In this document: positions 1 to 13,094 of the stretch, piece by piece
How the letters are laid out: each line of letters begins with the position of its first letter
Position numbering within the stretch: the first letter of the stretch is position 1
Source: Paragonimus westermani
Lineage: Eukaryota > Platyhelminthes > Trematoda > Plagiorchiida > Troglotrematidae
Length of the DNA: 64,000 nt
Assembly (NCBI GenBank): GCA_008508345.1
Contig: QNGE01000748.1
Location: 130,712-194,711 of the forward strand
Direction: 5' to 3'
Translations under genes and position numbers: made by a program
Notes under the pieces: model-generated
Database searches by the model: none
What the model was told of the DNA's origin: nothing
The model's input: only the letters and a program-made list of their open reading frames with translations

Positions 1-702
1 TGTGACCACGTAGATTTGATGTTAGATAATGTAGTCATGGAGGTTGTTGACCGGTTTGTGTACCTGGAAAACTGCACCAGCGGTGGCGGTGGAGGTGTAG
101 GGAATGAAATAGAAGCGCGCATCTCTAAGGCTAGGGCGGTATTCGCTAATTTGAAGCATCTCTGGCGACAGAGGTGTATTTCTCTGAAGCTTAAAGGTCG
201 TATATATAAGACAACGGTGAGGGGCGTGTTACTGAACGGCAGCGAACCCTGGCCGCTCAGGGTAGAAGACGTGAACTGTCTTCAAGTATTTGACCACCGA
301 TGTCTGCGTTTAGTCGCTCGTATCGGGTGGCATCAGCGTGTAAGTAACGAAGAGGTTAGAAAGGGGGTGTTTGGTAGTGATAGTCAAACGAGTTCTTTTG
401 TTCAATCCCTACGTTTGCACAGGCTTAGATGGTTAGGTCACGTATTAAGGATGCCAGCTGGTCGTCTTTCACACCGAACACTGTTCGCTGACACTGCGAC
501 CGACTGGTGTAAGGTGCGAGGTGGTCAGATAATGACCTGGCGTAGGAGAATGAAATCGTTCACCAAGGGGTTGGCCACTGTAGATCAAGTTCGTCTCCCG
601 GGCTGGGGCCCTCGCGACTCTCAGAGTCGGTGGCTGGATACTCTAGGTGAGATGGCGGCTAATCGAGCTCAGGGGCGTGAATGTTGCCGTTGTTTGTCCT
701 AG
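1..702 (+). mobile_element. Non-LTR retrotransposon, C-terminal part of endonuclease/reverse transcriptase ORF
   Basis: An uninterrupted frame enters from the left edge of the window and stops with TAG at 700-702, giving about 233 residues. It corresponds to the region after the catalytic palm of fluke non-LTR reverse transcriptases. Recognisable pieces are FVYLENC followed by a glycine run, ISKARAVFANLKHLWR, the KGRIYKTTVRGVLLNGSEPW block, FDHRCLR, and the late RWLGHVLRMP and LPGWGPRD motifs. The endonuclease and palm domains lie outside the window. The frame has no internal stop, unlike the other retroelements here, so this copy may be relatively young. The start is not a true initiation codon because the frame is open at the edge. 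Clade (CR1-like or RTE-like) is not resolved from this part. Confidence 0.88.
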
Positions 703-1000
703 TTGTCTGTGAAGTGAGTGCATTTAATGACGCGTGGCAGTGAAAGCCGTAATGATGCGGTCTCGCTGATGACGCCTTACTCTCACCTGCAGCTCGGTTG
801 TTTGTTTGCAAGGTCTAGGCATCTTGATGTTGAATGTTTGAATATAGACTTGATTATCTTCATTAGTGAGATCCCTTCCTGTCCCCTTCTTTGTTTTTTA
901 TCTCCTCCTATATAGGGTTTGCTTTTTCTTCATGGTTGTTTGGCAGTTAAGCATTGGTGTGAACCACTGATGTATTGCTGTCTATTGTGATGATGATGAC
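703..1000 (+). mobile_element. Probable 3' untranslated tail of the non-LTR element
   Basis: The stretch after the stop codon at 702 has no coding signal and runs to a short TGATGATGATGA tract at about 986-998. Short tandem tails of this kind are usual at the 3' end of CR1/RTE-type elements. The boundary is inferred from that tract only; I see no target-site duplication because the 5' end is outside the window. Confidence 0.4.
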
Positions 1001-4000
1001 AGTTCTTCAAAAAATATGTGGAACCGTCCACCCTGAGGCCTTCTTCGCCACGGTCGCCTCTGTAGTATCATGCTTCGAAATGAACGGACGGATCTGTCTT
1101 CTCTTGGTAAATAAGCTGTTGGTACTTAATGATAACTTTCAGAGACTGGCCAGTGGAATGATTAGGCACTTCGAGAAAGTCCGGAACCCAGAGAGTCCTG
1201 AGAATTAAATCACGTTTCTGTAGACTACAAACATCGTGGAGGAAACATGACTGGCTAATTACTCCTTCCACGAGACAAGACTGAATTCCCCAGAATCATT
1301 CACTTAACTTGGTTTATGGATAACGTAGGTTACTGCTCGGAGATAATTGTTTCAAATTTAAAGTCTGTTCACACTGGAACAATTTGTCCAAATATGCAGT
1401 CACGACTGAATTGACCGAAAGTTTTCAAATTCTGCTAGGTCGGAACATACTTCAAAGATATCTTGTAGTAAAATGTTTCTAACCACCTTCATAGCTTCAG
1501 TTCCAATTGCATGCCCGTAGTCTGATGCGAATTTCCTTTCAATTCACATACCTCACCAAACCAGTTTAGTCGCTGTCAAGCTTATCTTATCAGGATAATC
1601 AGGGCTGAGGTGTACCGTCGAACTGAAGATTTTCGAGCAGGTTTCAAAATGATAATTTCCAGCGGTATAAGCTAACCCTAGCAAAATTGACCGTACATTT
1701 CATGCTGAGCATATAGGAAGAAAAACTGTTTTCCCCGTTCCTTGACTAGTGGATTACTCCATTAGTTTGATTCGGAAACGTGTTTGTCACAAACACCATG
1801 GAAAATCGTAGTACGATATGTTGTTTGCGTAGGTTTAGGGTAGGTACAACACAGGTTAATTTGACCGGTTATGTTTGATGGCTCTCTGCCTTAGCAAAGC
1901 CAACTACTAGTTGCCAGTCTGCAACTTAAGAGTGTCAGCCGCCACCACTGGTGCACTTTCATACTGATTTAGAGAATGACATTCATCCTTTCACATCTTC
2001 CATTAGGTTGTTTTAGTTGTACTTTCTCCAAGAACTTGGCGATTTTCCCTTCAAAAGTTATTCAGATTTCATTATCGATAAGCAGAAATCTCACACTAGC
2101 TCGATTCGTTGAAATGTGACAGTCAATATCACGAGGCCCTTGTCGATATGTTAAGCGACTTCATTGTATGATGAATTATCAAACACTTGTAGCGTTTACA
2201 TTATTAATGTTTGTACACTGATGTTTGGCCTGCAGTGATCTGACCCATTTCGCACCGGTCGTACTTTTTGCCAGCATAATGAGAAAGAGTTTACTGTGAG
2301 GTGTTAACACCTTACTCTACGTTATAAGCTAACTAACTGTATGCCCTTTGACTACAAGGAATTACCGGAGTCATGTTGGTGTTATTTATCATTATTAGAT
2401 GAACTAGAGAGAGTTCAACTGTGAGCCATCGGTAAATTTGGGTTTTTCACCGCAGTTCTGTGTATACTTCCATATCGGTGGAAGTTTTAAGTGGACAGTG
2501 AACCCATTGTTCATCCGCTCGTTTAGTGAAGCCCCGGTTCTCTCTGTCTCAATGAATGTCATTGTAGTCCCAAAGTGGCTGGTGGGTAAAATGAGAGTCC
2601 GGATGAATTGACGCATCAAGCTCTGTGTTTGAAAGACTTGCCTGTTTGTTTCACAATTGCACACACGGTTCGGTAGCCGGAGATATGTCTCCGAGTGGAC
2701 TGTTTTTAAAATGCATGGCAGTGGCTAGAAGGTCATCTTTGCTTAACAAATTGAGATAAGCTTTTCACATGGGAACCGGTGTGTCCCATGAATATCAGTA
2801 ACAATAAATTCTCGCTCGAGGCGATAATTTTCATCCAATATTTTAGTCTTATCTACAGAGTACTCTAACAACTTGGCAACACCTGTGGATGGTTGCCTTG
2901 ACTGAAAATACCACTTGAAGTCATAAGGACGACAGGGTTACAGGCAAGACTTGTTTTCTGTAAATGACGATCAGGTTAATTGGCCTATGTTAATACATCG
3001 GCACTAACTACTTAGTAAGGGACGATGTTTATTTGACTTATACTGTGTCGGAGTTTCGCTGCAGATCCAACCTTGGGGACACATCAGGTAACGTCAGTTC
3101 CTAGATTAGAAAATAAAAATTGTTCGAATTTCACTGCACCCTTGTCAACGAGTAGGGGCGGATTTCAGTGTTAGACACCTGGTGAATAGGGCTGGCTACA
3201 CGTTTGTAGAATTCTGTCAGTTATTCCGGTTAGTTCATCTCAATTTTACCGTTAAGCTGTTTTAGTGGCCCACTAGTTCAACTGGTGTTTAGGCGAACAA
3301 AAGCATAACAAAGAGTATTTTTTCTCTGTACATGCAGCTGGTCACTTTGTTTTCTGTCATTAACCATGTAATGACTAAAAAAGGTTTGAGTGAGTACCTC
3401 AGTGCATGTAACCAGACGACGTGTTCTGAGCCAGCTTTGTTCTAAAGAACATTATAACTTAGCCGCTTACACAGTCAACTGAGATGGGTTGGTTTCCACT
3501 GTCGAAAGAAGGGAGTTTCGAATGTGTTGTTTCAACTCAGCTTTCACTGTAAGGTTAATATACGGTTTAACCCCGGCTATGTTAGACTTAATTTCTAACT
3601 GAAAAATGCACATTATTTTGAAATATTTCGTTGTAGCACTAACACACTATTTGGTAGAAGTTTCACGAAATTCCTTGAAGATTTACTGAAAAATGTGTTT
3701 GATCTGTGGTCAATTTGGAATACATAATTCATTTGTGTTATCTACAAGTGCTCTGGATTCACCGTTTTAACCACGAAACCCTTACCGCATGTCTTACCAT
3801 CTATCCTTGTTGCTCACTTATTCCACTTGGTTAGCGGATTTGCCTCAACGCGCTGATTTAAGGTGTCAGGGAGGTCCACTTCAGGATGGTTTTTATAGAT
3901 TACTTTTTTAAGTGTATACCACCAGACCAAAGTACATTAACGGTCTATGCTAATCACTCGACAGTTTCTTCATCCAGAACACTCCTTACTGCACCAAAGA

Positions 4001-6720
4001 ATGTCAGCTGCATGTTGACGGACAAACGGATTTAATCAGAAACACAGCGCTGCTTCGAAACCGTGATACAACTAGGCAAATGGTTTTCTGAGCTGGAGAA
4101 CAGATTATAATTTCTTCACCAACAAACCACAGTTTTAGTTCGAAAGTTGGTGGCGACTTCTAACTATGTTTTGTTGGCTATCAAATTATACTGCTTTTAA
4201 CATTGCAGCCTTCATCTCAGGAATGTAAACAGGTTGTGTTTACATGTGTGCAGTAAAGACATGAACCAGCGCCTTTCTTTATGAAACTCGCAGTCACCTT
4301 ATATCTTAATATTTTGAAGAAATCACTTAAGAGAAACACCAGGCGCTTTTTACAGATAGCTTTATGCATCATCCTTCAGTTTCAACCTGTAAACCTATTG
4401 ATAAGAATTCCCCCTAAGAGATGTTTTGTAAGGCCGTCTGCGAACATTGCCAGTAGCGCCTTACTGCCCATGGATTTGGACAGCATGGACTACATACCTT
4501 CTACTCTAAGGCGAGTCAGTAGACTGGTCCAAATTTCATGTGAGATGCATTAGTGAACTCATATTACAATAGTTCCAAATGCACGCAAATCAAAATAACC
4601 CTGTAAGCAGATAATGTTCACCGCATATAGCAGTGACTTTGGAACACACCTGGAGTACCTTGAGGGGTAGCAAGAAACGCAGAGAAAATATTCGACTCAA
4701 CAGATTTCACCCGAACTGAGCAAGTTATATTTTTCAAAAATGTGGTCATAAGAAAGTTAGTGATTCGGAACCCTCATCATAAGACATGCACAAATCAACA
4801 TCTCAATAAAAGCAACTGCTTGTCGGTAGAATAGAGGTTGGTAACTATGAGCAAACAAGTCACATGATTCAAAGTGAAAATTTTATTTATCCACATGTGT
4901 AATGGATAGATCACGTGTTAAGAAGGTTGTTATTGTTGTTGTGAAGGTAATTGACTAGGTGTCGATTCTGTTCTGGGCGACTGATTACCTGAGAAGAAAT
5001 CTTTGGTCGAAATCTATATTGGAGCAGAAAGAGGGAAAATACACCTTGGTAACCGATTGAATAACAACAGAACATGACGTGTATATCAAAATCACTTGGC
5101 TCTCTGTATGGGTGTGCACTTAAACCAAACGATTTATGCAAAAGTACACCTTAAGATACATGCGGTTCTAGAAGGTTAATAAATGCTAAGTTAAAGATAG
5201 CTTCAAACTATAATTCTTATAGGGATTAAACTGCTGCAACGTATCCAGCTAAGGAGTACTAGACTGATGCTGCTAAAACGAACGGGTATTCGAGATGCGT
5301 TTTATGGATTTTTAAAATGTTATTTGTACTTAAAACAGTAACACAAAAGGGACGGATTTCCGAATAGCCGTAGTGATCTGAAGATTGCCATAGTTAAACA
5401 ACCATGGTTGCAAATTACGTCAGTAAAAAATCACATGGTGAACTGCAATGAATCAGCAAGCACTTGGGTGAAAAGTACGAAATTCGTGAACAGATAGGAG
5501 TCGTTCTCCTAATGCAAACATATCACATAAATCAAAGACATTCTATGCTTCTAACTTGTAATTACATGGAATTAAATTAACATTAACATCACATATGACA
5601 ACTAGTGTAAAATATTTACCGTGGTCTGATAATGAATATTCTAGGCCACATAAACCAAACAAAAGCTTTCACATTAGCTGACTAACCTGGTTCGTCCAGA
5701 AGGACTTTATTACGTAGCCACCAAGATCCCATCCTGGTTCATATCCACTCCAGTTTCAAAAATGGAAATGCTGTCCAGTTCTAGCCCAGTACATACTTCA
5801 CAACATTCCATAAGAGAACTTTGTTCACTCTGGCCATCAATCTAGCTGAAGGCCAGGAGCAAAGATCAATCACGGTATGGCCTATTGAGAAGTACGCATA
5901 GGCCAGAACACGTTTGTGCTATCAGTGAGAGTCCATGGCGTGTATTGCACTCGATCACTTGGGCGATAAACTTACGTGCTTAATACTTGTTAGGTAATAA
6001 CGGCGACGGCGATTTGCGTGCCTACGCACACCGGGGTTAATGAAGCCCAGTCATCACGGCAGAGCGCACACGCGTTGTTTTATATCCCCCTGACCGAGCC
6101 ATTTGCTTGCACGCATGCTTGTAGTCCGACCTGCATGCACCACAGTAATGCACATACCGTTTGCTTGCCAGGATTACGGAACAGATGCTTTTGTGGGCAC
6201 ATGCAGTCCCAGAAACTGCTAATCCTTTCAGACCTATCAACAGTCAGAGTGCGTTCGAACACCTATGTTCGTGTGCGTGCTGTGCGTACGCATACACTTG
6301 TACAACATCAGCACGGCCATTCATGCTTCCGTGGGTTGTTCGGGCTGTGAATGCACACCTCTCTGACCGGGAGCCAGAACACTAGCGTCTGTCCGTATTG
6401 TGACCTGTTGTGTATACTGTACACAACGTACAAGGATAGTGGCATGGACAGCAGGCTGAGTGCGCGCATCGGGCCGTGATCGAACAGCGTGCAAAAATAG
6501 AAAATCAATAGTTTAAATTTTGTCTGGTTTTGCGTGCACACTTCGACTCGGTGCGACAGTGATGATGCACGTAGGAGTGTTTGTGTACACGTGAGGCTCT
6601 CTATATGTTTGTGAATAGCGGGGTACTATATTGGATACAAGTGTGAATACGCTTCATAAGTAGCATAAAAACGCACTTAGACCCGGACGGAATTTCTTCA
6701 CACTCACCCATGCATGGCTG
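1001..6720. other. Intergenic stretch without recognised gene
   Basis: AT-rich sequence with only short open frames on both strands, none with recognisable domains, splice context or codon pattern. A more CpG-rich patch near 6000-6400 has overlapping open frames on both strands, which suggests base composition rather than coding. If the mib1 gene has further 5' exons in the window they could lie here, but none could be identified. Confidence 0.5.
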
Positions 6721-6753
6721 ATGTACTTGTGCTGTTGTGTCTGTGTATCGCAG

Positions 6754-6878
6754 CTGCGAGAGTTGAGCGAAAGAAAGGAATTTTCCATGACTGCACTGTC
6801 CAACATTTGGGAGAACTTTCATCCTCACTACTATCAAGCATTCCATGACCTTTCTCTGTACATAAAAAGAGCTTTCAG
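6754..6878 (+). CDS. Putative internal exon of an unrecognised gene
   Basis: A plus-strand frame open from 6721 to 6951 contains a segment bounded by a pyrimidine-rich acceptor (TGTGTCTGTGTATCG then CAG at 6751-6753) and a possible donor (TTTCAG then GTTGTT at 6879). The 125-nt segment would encode a peptide beginning LRELSERKEF and containing NIWENFHPHYYQAFHDL, which has a coding-like composition. I do not recognise the family, and no neighbouring exon was found to join it. It could be a chance open frame or belong to a gene whose other exons are too short to see. The donor is weak. Confidence 0.22.
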
Positions 6879-7540
6879 GTTGTTTCTGCATGCCTCGCGT
6901 GACAGGAGAAGGTTACGTATGTCCGTCACTTGTTTAAAGTGCCTAGCTTAAGACAGCTAGCGATCGATATGTGATCGAAAAGACTACTACCAACCTGTCG
7001 ACGCTGAATGAAACGGTACTAAATAAAGTCGTTTCAAAGACTAAACTCAAACGCTTTCACTACTTTTAGGCAGCCAGCACATTTTTCATTGGGTTCAGAA
7101 GAAATACTTGGTACCGTTTTTGAATTCGTGAACATGTCACTATGATTTAGTATTCATCACTTCGGTCATATCTGTACGCTGCTGCCACGCTAATAATGTG
7201 TTAATGTTTGAAACCTTCAAACAACGTTTGTCAAAAGCTCAACCATATCTACCTTATCCTTGGTACAGGTCACCAAACCTTCATAACTAGACTTTATGAT
7301 TGTAGCTAGCAACCTCGATTTCTGCTTGTTTTCATGTCTTCCTGTGGGCAGCGGTTTCCTTGCATCTTTCTGTCGTTATTGTACTCAAACACATAACGCG
7401 GACATTTAACAAGCTGTATTGTGCAGTCAGGTAAACGGCATTTTTCAGCGAGGTAGAATTCTGATTTTCTCACCGAGGTCCAGAAGATATGTTTGTCCCA
7501 GCTGAAGACGCATGCTGTAAACATGTTTAGACGCCCATGA

Positions 7541-7822
7541 ACACACACATGGTTGGCGGCATCCGATTCGGATTAGCCTGTCACAGTGACCGAAGCCAAA
7601 GGACGCCTGCGCTTATCCATCACTGCAACTGGCTTGCGCTGCACCAATTGCAGTTCCACCAACACACCACATATCCAGTGTAAACCCGAAGGAATAAGAC
7701 CGGGAGGTGTGCCAGTGGGGCCTTTGTGTCCAGCCGGCCAATGCTGGTTAGCCACTTGATTGGCTAATAAGGAAAGGAAACCCCTATCTCTCGGAAACTA
7801 AACAGAGAGAGGCTGCAATGAC
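7541..7822 (-). repeat. Dispersed repeat, minus-strand copy (pair of 33616-33900)
   Basis: The reverse complement of this segment matches 33616-33900 at roughly 95 percent by eye, from the shared CCTCTCTCTGTTTAG start to the CCGAATCGGATG and TGTGTGTG end. It is a dispersed repeat of unknown class. A 60-codon open frame is present in both copies but begins with a non-ATG codon in the plus copy, so I do not call it a gene. Together the two copies form an inverted pair about 26 kb apart. Confidence 0.8.
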
Positions 7823-10800
7823 GAGATCTAAACTAGGAAGAAAGATTTTTCAAGCGTAATACAAGAAGCGTTGCAGTAAAGGATTGCAGCTTAGTGCAAC
7901 CTAAAGAAGATGGGGATGAAAAGCAAATTTCTCGCTCAACTATGAAAAGCCAGGCAGACCATTCATCATACAATGCACCAACAAAGCCGAAGAAAGGAAT
8001 GGATAGAAGTCCACAGACACTCGCGCAACTGCTTTTTGTCTGGCTGCTCCCCATCGGCCAATCTGACAAGGTTGAACCCGCAAGGACCGAAGTCACAGTC
8101 AGCACAGCCCTCAGGATCTAAACAGCACGCAAGCCTGACCACCACGCCAAGGTAGCAGAAACGGTCAGGATGAACACACACACACAAGCGCCTGAAATAC
8201 GTCCTGTTTTCTTGGGCCACGTTGTTTGCACGTCAGGTTTCTGTGTGCACCTGACCGATTGTAAGGACAAACTACAGGTTGCATACCGAGCATCTGCTTT
8301 CTGCTATGTGTGAGTTCAGGACTGAAATCCCATGTGCACTCCGAATTGCCCCACGCAGTAGGGCTGCTTAATGTTTCTACTTCCGCCATCCCTCGATCAT
8401 GCTGTCTAAGAATATACTCCCTGGAACAAACATGTGCTGGCAAAACATGGCTTTTTGTTGTTTTTGTTGTTGTTGTTGTTTGAGGTCAGACGTGAAAGCA
8501 TGTCCCTGCACACACAGACACCCACAGGACATGACCTGCCTTGGTCTGACATCATACAGCCTGGTTTGGTTGTCAGCCTTTGTGGTAAACAAGTACAACG
8601 AGTGCAACATCACAGTTGGTAGAAATGAACTGGTATGATAGGCAATTGTGGTGTTGGCAACATTTATTTTTACGTTAAGACGTTAGGAACGCGTATCGTT
8701 GCATCTCGAATTGTAGCAAACGTGTGCTTTCGGCAAAGTTTCATCGGGTAATTACAACTAAATCCTCAAGGTTGGGTAAAACGAAGTCGAAGATTATTTT
8801 GGTGAAGGCTAACCAGCTTCCTCCGAACAAGATGTTCCTAGCTATGGTGCACATACCACCAAATTCGACCCATAAGCAAAGCTCTATGTGTTAGATAGCT
8901 GCAACGTAATTCATCATCTAAAATTGTTTCCATAAAATTGCCAAAGGACTGCTTCCAGAAAAATTATCTCCATCATAATATGACAAACCACTTTCATCTA
9001 TTTTAACAAATCACTTTCTTCTCAAAAGTTAGTACAACCCTGTTGCATTCTCTACACAAATTTTACAACTACGTTCACAAACGATTATGGTACAAAATCT
9101 TGTTCGCACCTCGTTATCATTTATTACAGCAAGTATAACATTTGTGGTAGATGATATGTTTATAGAAATATAATCATACTTTAACAGTAACCGAGCCCGT
9201 ATTGAACAGTTACTCGAGACCTGGTAATTACAAAGTGAATACTACTTACAGCCGTTTGCGTATTTTGCATTTAGATGGACTTTTAAGTCACACTGTTTCG
9301 AATGAATGCATCGGAACCGAGCTTTGTTCTCCTTCAACAGCTCTTCAGGAGTAGAATTCTGTTCATATTATCTTGAAACAGCCTTGCTAGACGCTGGACC
9401 GCTGACTTCGGTTAATAGCAAGCAACTCAGTTACTATGCTTTCACAGTCGGAACATTACTAAGCGGGTTAAAAATCTATGCACCGCATACTCTCAAACAT
9501 TTCTGCCGAAATTAACTGTACTTTCTCTTGAAACAACGGGATAACCTGAGAACCACTCATAAATGGAAGTGGTTGAAAATTTAGGTAAGACAGTTTGCTC
9601 ATTCTTAACGGGAAGACGGTGGCTTAGTGATCAATACAGACGTGCAGAAAATGGTATCTGGGAGTCTACAACACAGCCAAGACTAGCGTGTGCACTGCTG
9701 ATCAGACCCAGCAACAGTGTAACTCGAACCCTGTGCTCCTCTTCAGCAAAGAGCTGGTTGAAAAGTTCGTGTGAATGCAAAACATTTTTCCACAGTCGTT
9801 TTTCGGTTATATCCAAGGCACTCAGATGTCAATATTACGTTTCGCGTGTTGTCCACATCGCGTACCGCATGATACTGTGTTCACATACAGCAATTCTATG
9901 TTTACAACGTGTGATTGGTTTGCCTGCGTTCAAACTGTCAGTATGATTAAACGGAACCACGTATTCTTACGTGAACCAAACACTAACTTAACAGAGCCAC
10001 TTCATTAGAGAATTAACGCGATTTTCAGGTCCACTTTAAACCCTGCCAGTTGCAGTCGGTAATATGGTCAAATAGACATAAACGGGTAAAATTTTCGTCG
10101 TTGGCGTGTTGAAACTTGTTTTCCCTTCAACCCCCCTTAAAATCTCAGAGAATTTCGAACAGGGTGCTGCACAATTTTTTGGCCACTGCGTGTGCCCCGC
10201 CGAGTAACTTAAAACAGAATTTAATCATTGGTGAGCAGTGTGGGCCAGCATAAGCTGAATATCGCTCACGCGTAATGCTAGCCGTCAGATTCATACGTTT
10301 TTTGGGACGATCTCGTTGCCAGAGTTCTAATCCAGGTCGCGGTTAGGAAATGCATTAGTGATAGAGTTTAGCAAGGTTGAAATTCCAGAACGGCGTTTCT
10401 TTTCGAAATGGACTGCTTGGAAACATCACGGAAATATGAAAGCTGACCTCATTTATGAGCGATTTTCAAACTGTATTAGATTAACTGCACGGCATCTTAG
10501 TCACACACAGTCACAATATGCCGACCTAATAAGCGTGACAGTTGTGAGATCATGTGTCTTTGTGTGGTCGCTAAGTTAGTGGCGAAATGAACCAAGCGAC
10601 CGAATCCGGTAGCATCGAGAATTTTAGAAATAATCTTGAAGAATTTTTCGTCGTCTTACAATTGTTTAAGTGTTCTCTTCAAAAACCAGGCGAAATCTGT
10701 CCATCAGTTTCATTTACACTATCAATAGTTGCCGAAGGAAGTACGTACTTGTGCTAGCAGTGGTCACTGAATGTCTGCTCAATAAACGAAATTTGCAGAT

Positions 10801-12676
10801 GTGCCAACTCTATTGTATTTCGTGATTTTGATTGCAAATCAAAGGTTCTCATTCTTTCACCGATATATTTGGTTTATACTGATAGGTGAAATTGGACAGA
10901 ATAATTTATAATGTTCATCTTGTATAAACCAAACATATGTGCATACACATAGTACGGTTTTTGTCTCATCCATCCTTCCTGAACTTTCACGTCCATCCAC
11001 TAGCGGCACCTCCACTTACCCGAAACAAATGGCACAATGTGTTATTGTGTGTTGCCGTTATCAGGGTCTCTTCAAACACGACTTTGTGATCGTTTTCGAA
11101 CACCGGATAGCCATCTAATCGACGTTTATCACTCCGTTCTGCGTGCAAATTCCATTGCCGGACTCAACTTACCATAACCACACTGTGTCCTGCATAGCGA
11201 CCAGCAAAGATCACAGTTTTCATCAGCAGCTGAAATGGGGGGAACGAACCGATGACGCACGATTTAGCTTCTAGGGGTCAAAACGAAAAGGATGTTTTTA
11301 TTGATCCCAGAAAGAACAACGCACTTATGGTATGAGCAATCTCGTGATGTAAACTGACGGTGGTTCAGACACTGTTGTCACATTACCTCCTTTCGTGACC
11401 TCGGCTTCGTTGATTCAAGCTGTGATGATTTGCCACCCAATAATGTCTCATCAGAATAGTTTAGTAGTGCAGATTTCCACGACTTCGCATGAGCGCTCGG
11501 TGTGATCGCTTGGTGTGATCGCCTGTCCTGAATCATACTGTGCAGTTTTAACCGGGCTGATCCCAAAAACACTGAACCATAACCTCTTTGCGTTTTCCAT
11601 TGACGCTTTCTAACTCACGACAGTAGTTGGAGTACAAAGTCTGGCCTGCTGACAACATACAAAAATAAACATATCCCGTTGGGTAGGGGGAGATAGGCAC
11701 ATCTATTAAAACTCTATTAAATCACATTGGCAATTTTTTAGGAATGTGCGCGGAGCTCGATACAGTACGTTATCCAAGAAAATCTGTTAAGAGACATGAG
11801 CCTTATGAAGCGCCTTAAGAAACTGAACTGCAAGTGCACAACAAATGTTGTTCATTTAATCTGTACCAGAAGACCAATTCAAGCGGGGTCAACTGTGACT
11901 CTGTGATGCTAACCACTCCATTGGGCTTTGGTCTAGAAGTAATGAACGCTATTTCTCAAGATTACAGAAAGTCATCGAGTTGTACCATGGTTATCAGTCA
12001 ACCTGGTTGCAAATTGACTACTGGCGAACCAATAACGAAACAAAAGAGAATGACGCCTCGATTTCAAGCGGCTTTGCATTCTTCCGTATGTCGTCTAACG
12101 TGTTGCCCCCCACAAACGATCAGAAGATGGAAGACGGCATGACGGACAAGAACAGCTGTTAAAACCAAGGCTGGTTGTAGACAGAAACAGTCACCGACTG
12201 TTCACAGAGGTCAATTAGTCCAAACAAGTTGATTAGTCTCAGTTACCCGCTCATTCGTTGGGGCTTGCATGAACAACATTATTTCCTCTACTCAAGTGGC
12301 ATGGGACTCGAAATTTACTCCACAAAAAATTGTAACTGAATATCGACATGTGGTCATTCCGACCCGCATTAAGACGTTCCAACGGTGATAAGCATGCTGG
12401 CATTAGAGGCACGAGCATCAGTGTTTCCATCCCATGTAAAGTAACCTCCGATAAAAGCGAAACATGAGCAAAACGTTCCCCCTGAAAGTGAAATGACGGA
12501 TGATTTTTTACTAATGTGTACGTCTCGGTAAACACCCCCACATTCTAATCAGTACTCCATATGCGTGTGCGGTTCGCGCCTTTTTGCTTTGTGTCAGCAA
12601 CCGATTTCACTCATTTATTAGCTAGTAAGTTTGCAGCTTCAGATTCTACGAACAGCATATTCTTTTTGTCTTTCAG
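7823..12676. other. Non-coding stretch upstream of the first visible mib1 exon, with two microsatellites
   Basis: No gene could be supported here. It contains an AC dinucleotide run at 8174-8186 and a TTG run at about 8456-8481. Open frames such as 9563-9946 plus and 9631-9816 minus overlap each other and lack recognisable domains. If the mib1 transcript extends upstream in the window, this is the 3' part of the preceding intron; the acceptor at 12676 is good. Confidence 0.5.
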
Positions 12677-13094
12677 TATTGTACGCGTAATCTTAGAACA
12701 CTGCCTGTCACAAACACCTTGGTTAGTCGATGAAGCGCAACCAGACGGGCTGACAGCATTACATTTAGCCGCACTACATGGGCACCTAGAAGTGTCCGAT
12801 CTGCTTCTGCAGTCCGGGTCAAATCCCAATTGTGCCGTCGTTAATCGACCGCCCGGAGTGCTGCTTGCCTCTACGTCTGCGCCATCGTCAAGCCGAGCCG
12901 ACGGATCGATGCGCCCAAGTGCTTGCGCTGTGTTTACCCCACTCCATCTTGCCGTACACAAAGCACACCCAGACGTGGTCTGCTTGCTGCTGTGCTACGG
13001 CGCTCGGGCTGCTGGCCGGGGGAGTGCGAACGGAGATTGCCGAAGTCCGATGCAGTTGGCTTTAACCACGCTTGCCCAAACGCATGACATGCAG
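12677..13094 (+). CDS. mib1: mib1 exon: ankyrin repeats
   Basis: The exon follows a strong acceptor (TTTTTGTCTTTCAG ending at 12676) and ends at CAG before GTTAGT (13095). The first base completes a codon from an upstream exon, so this is not the first coding exon. It encodes VRVILEHCL, then an ankyrin unit ([29 protein letters not shown]), a Ser/Pro-rich loop of about 35 residues, and a second unit ([20 protein letters not shown]). A degenerate third unit (SPMQLAL) closes it. The ankyrin block of Mind bomb links the ligand-binding N-terminus to the RINGs. The loop between the two repeats is unusual for ankyrin arrays. Phase 0 at the 3' end matches the next exon. Confidence 0.88.

Noticed and set aside
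6018..6385. Several overlapping open frames with many Cys and His codons
   Set aside because: Openness on both strands in a CpG-rich patch suggests composition, and no zinc-finger spacing is consistent.
7573..7755. Conserved 60-codon frame in both copies of the dispersed repeat
   Set aside because: The plus-strand copy starts with GTG, not ATG, and the copies are too similar in DNA for frame conservation to mean selection.
9563..9946. Open frame of 127 codons with an overlapping minus-strand frame
   Set aside because: Neither strand shows a recognisable domain or matching splice context.
12611..12961. Minus-strand open frame of 116 codons
   Set aside because: It overlaps the mib1 ankyrin exon and has no domain of its own.
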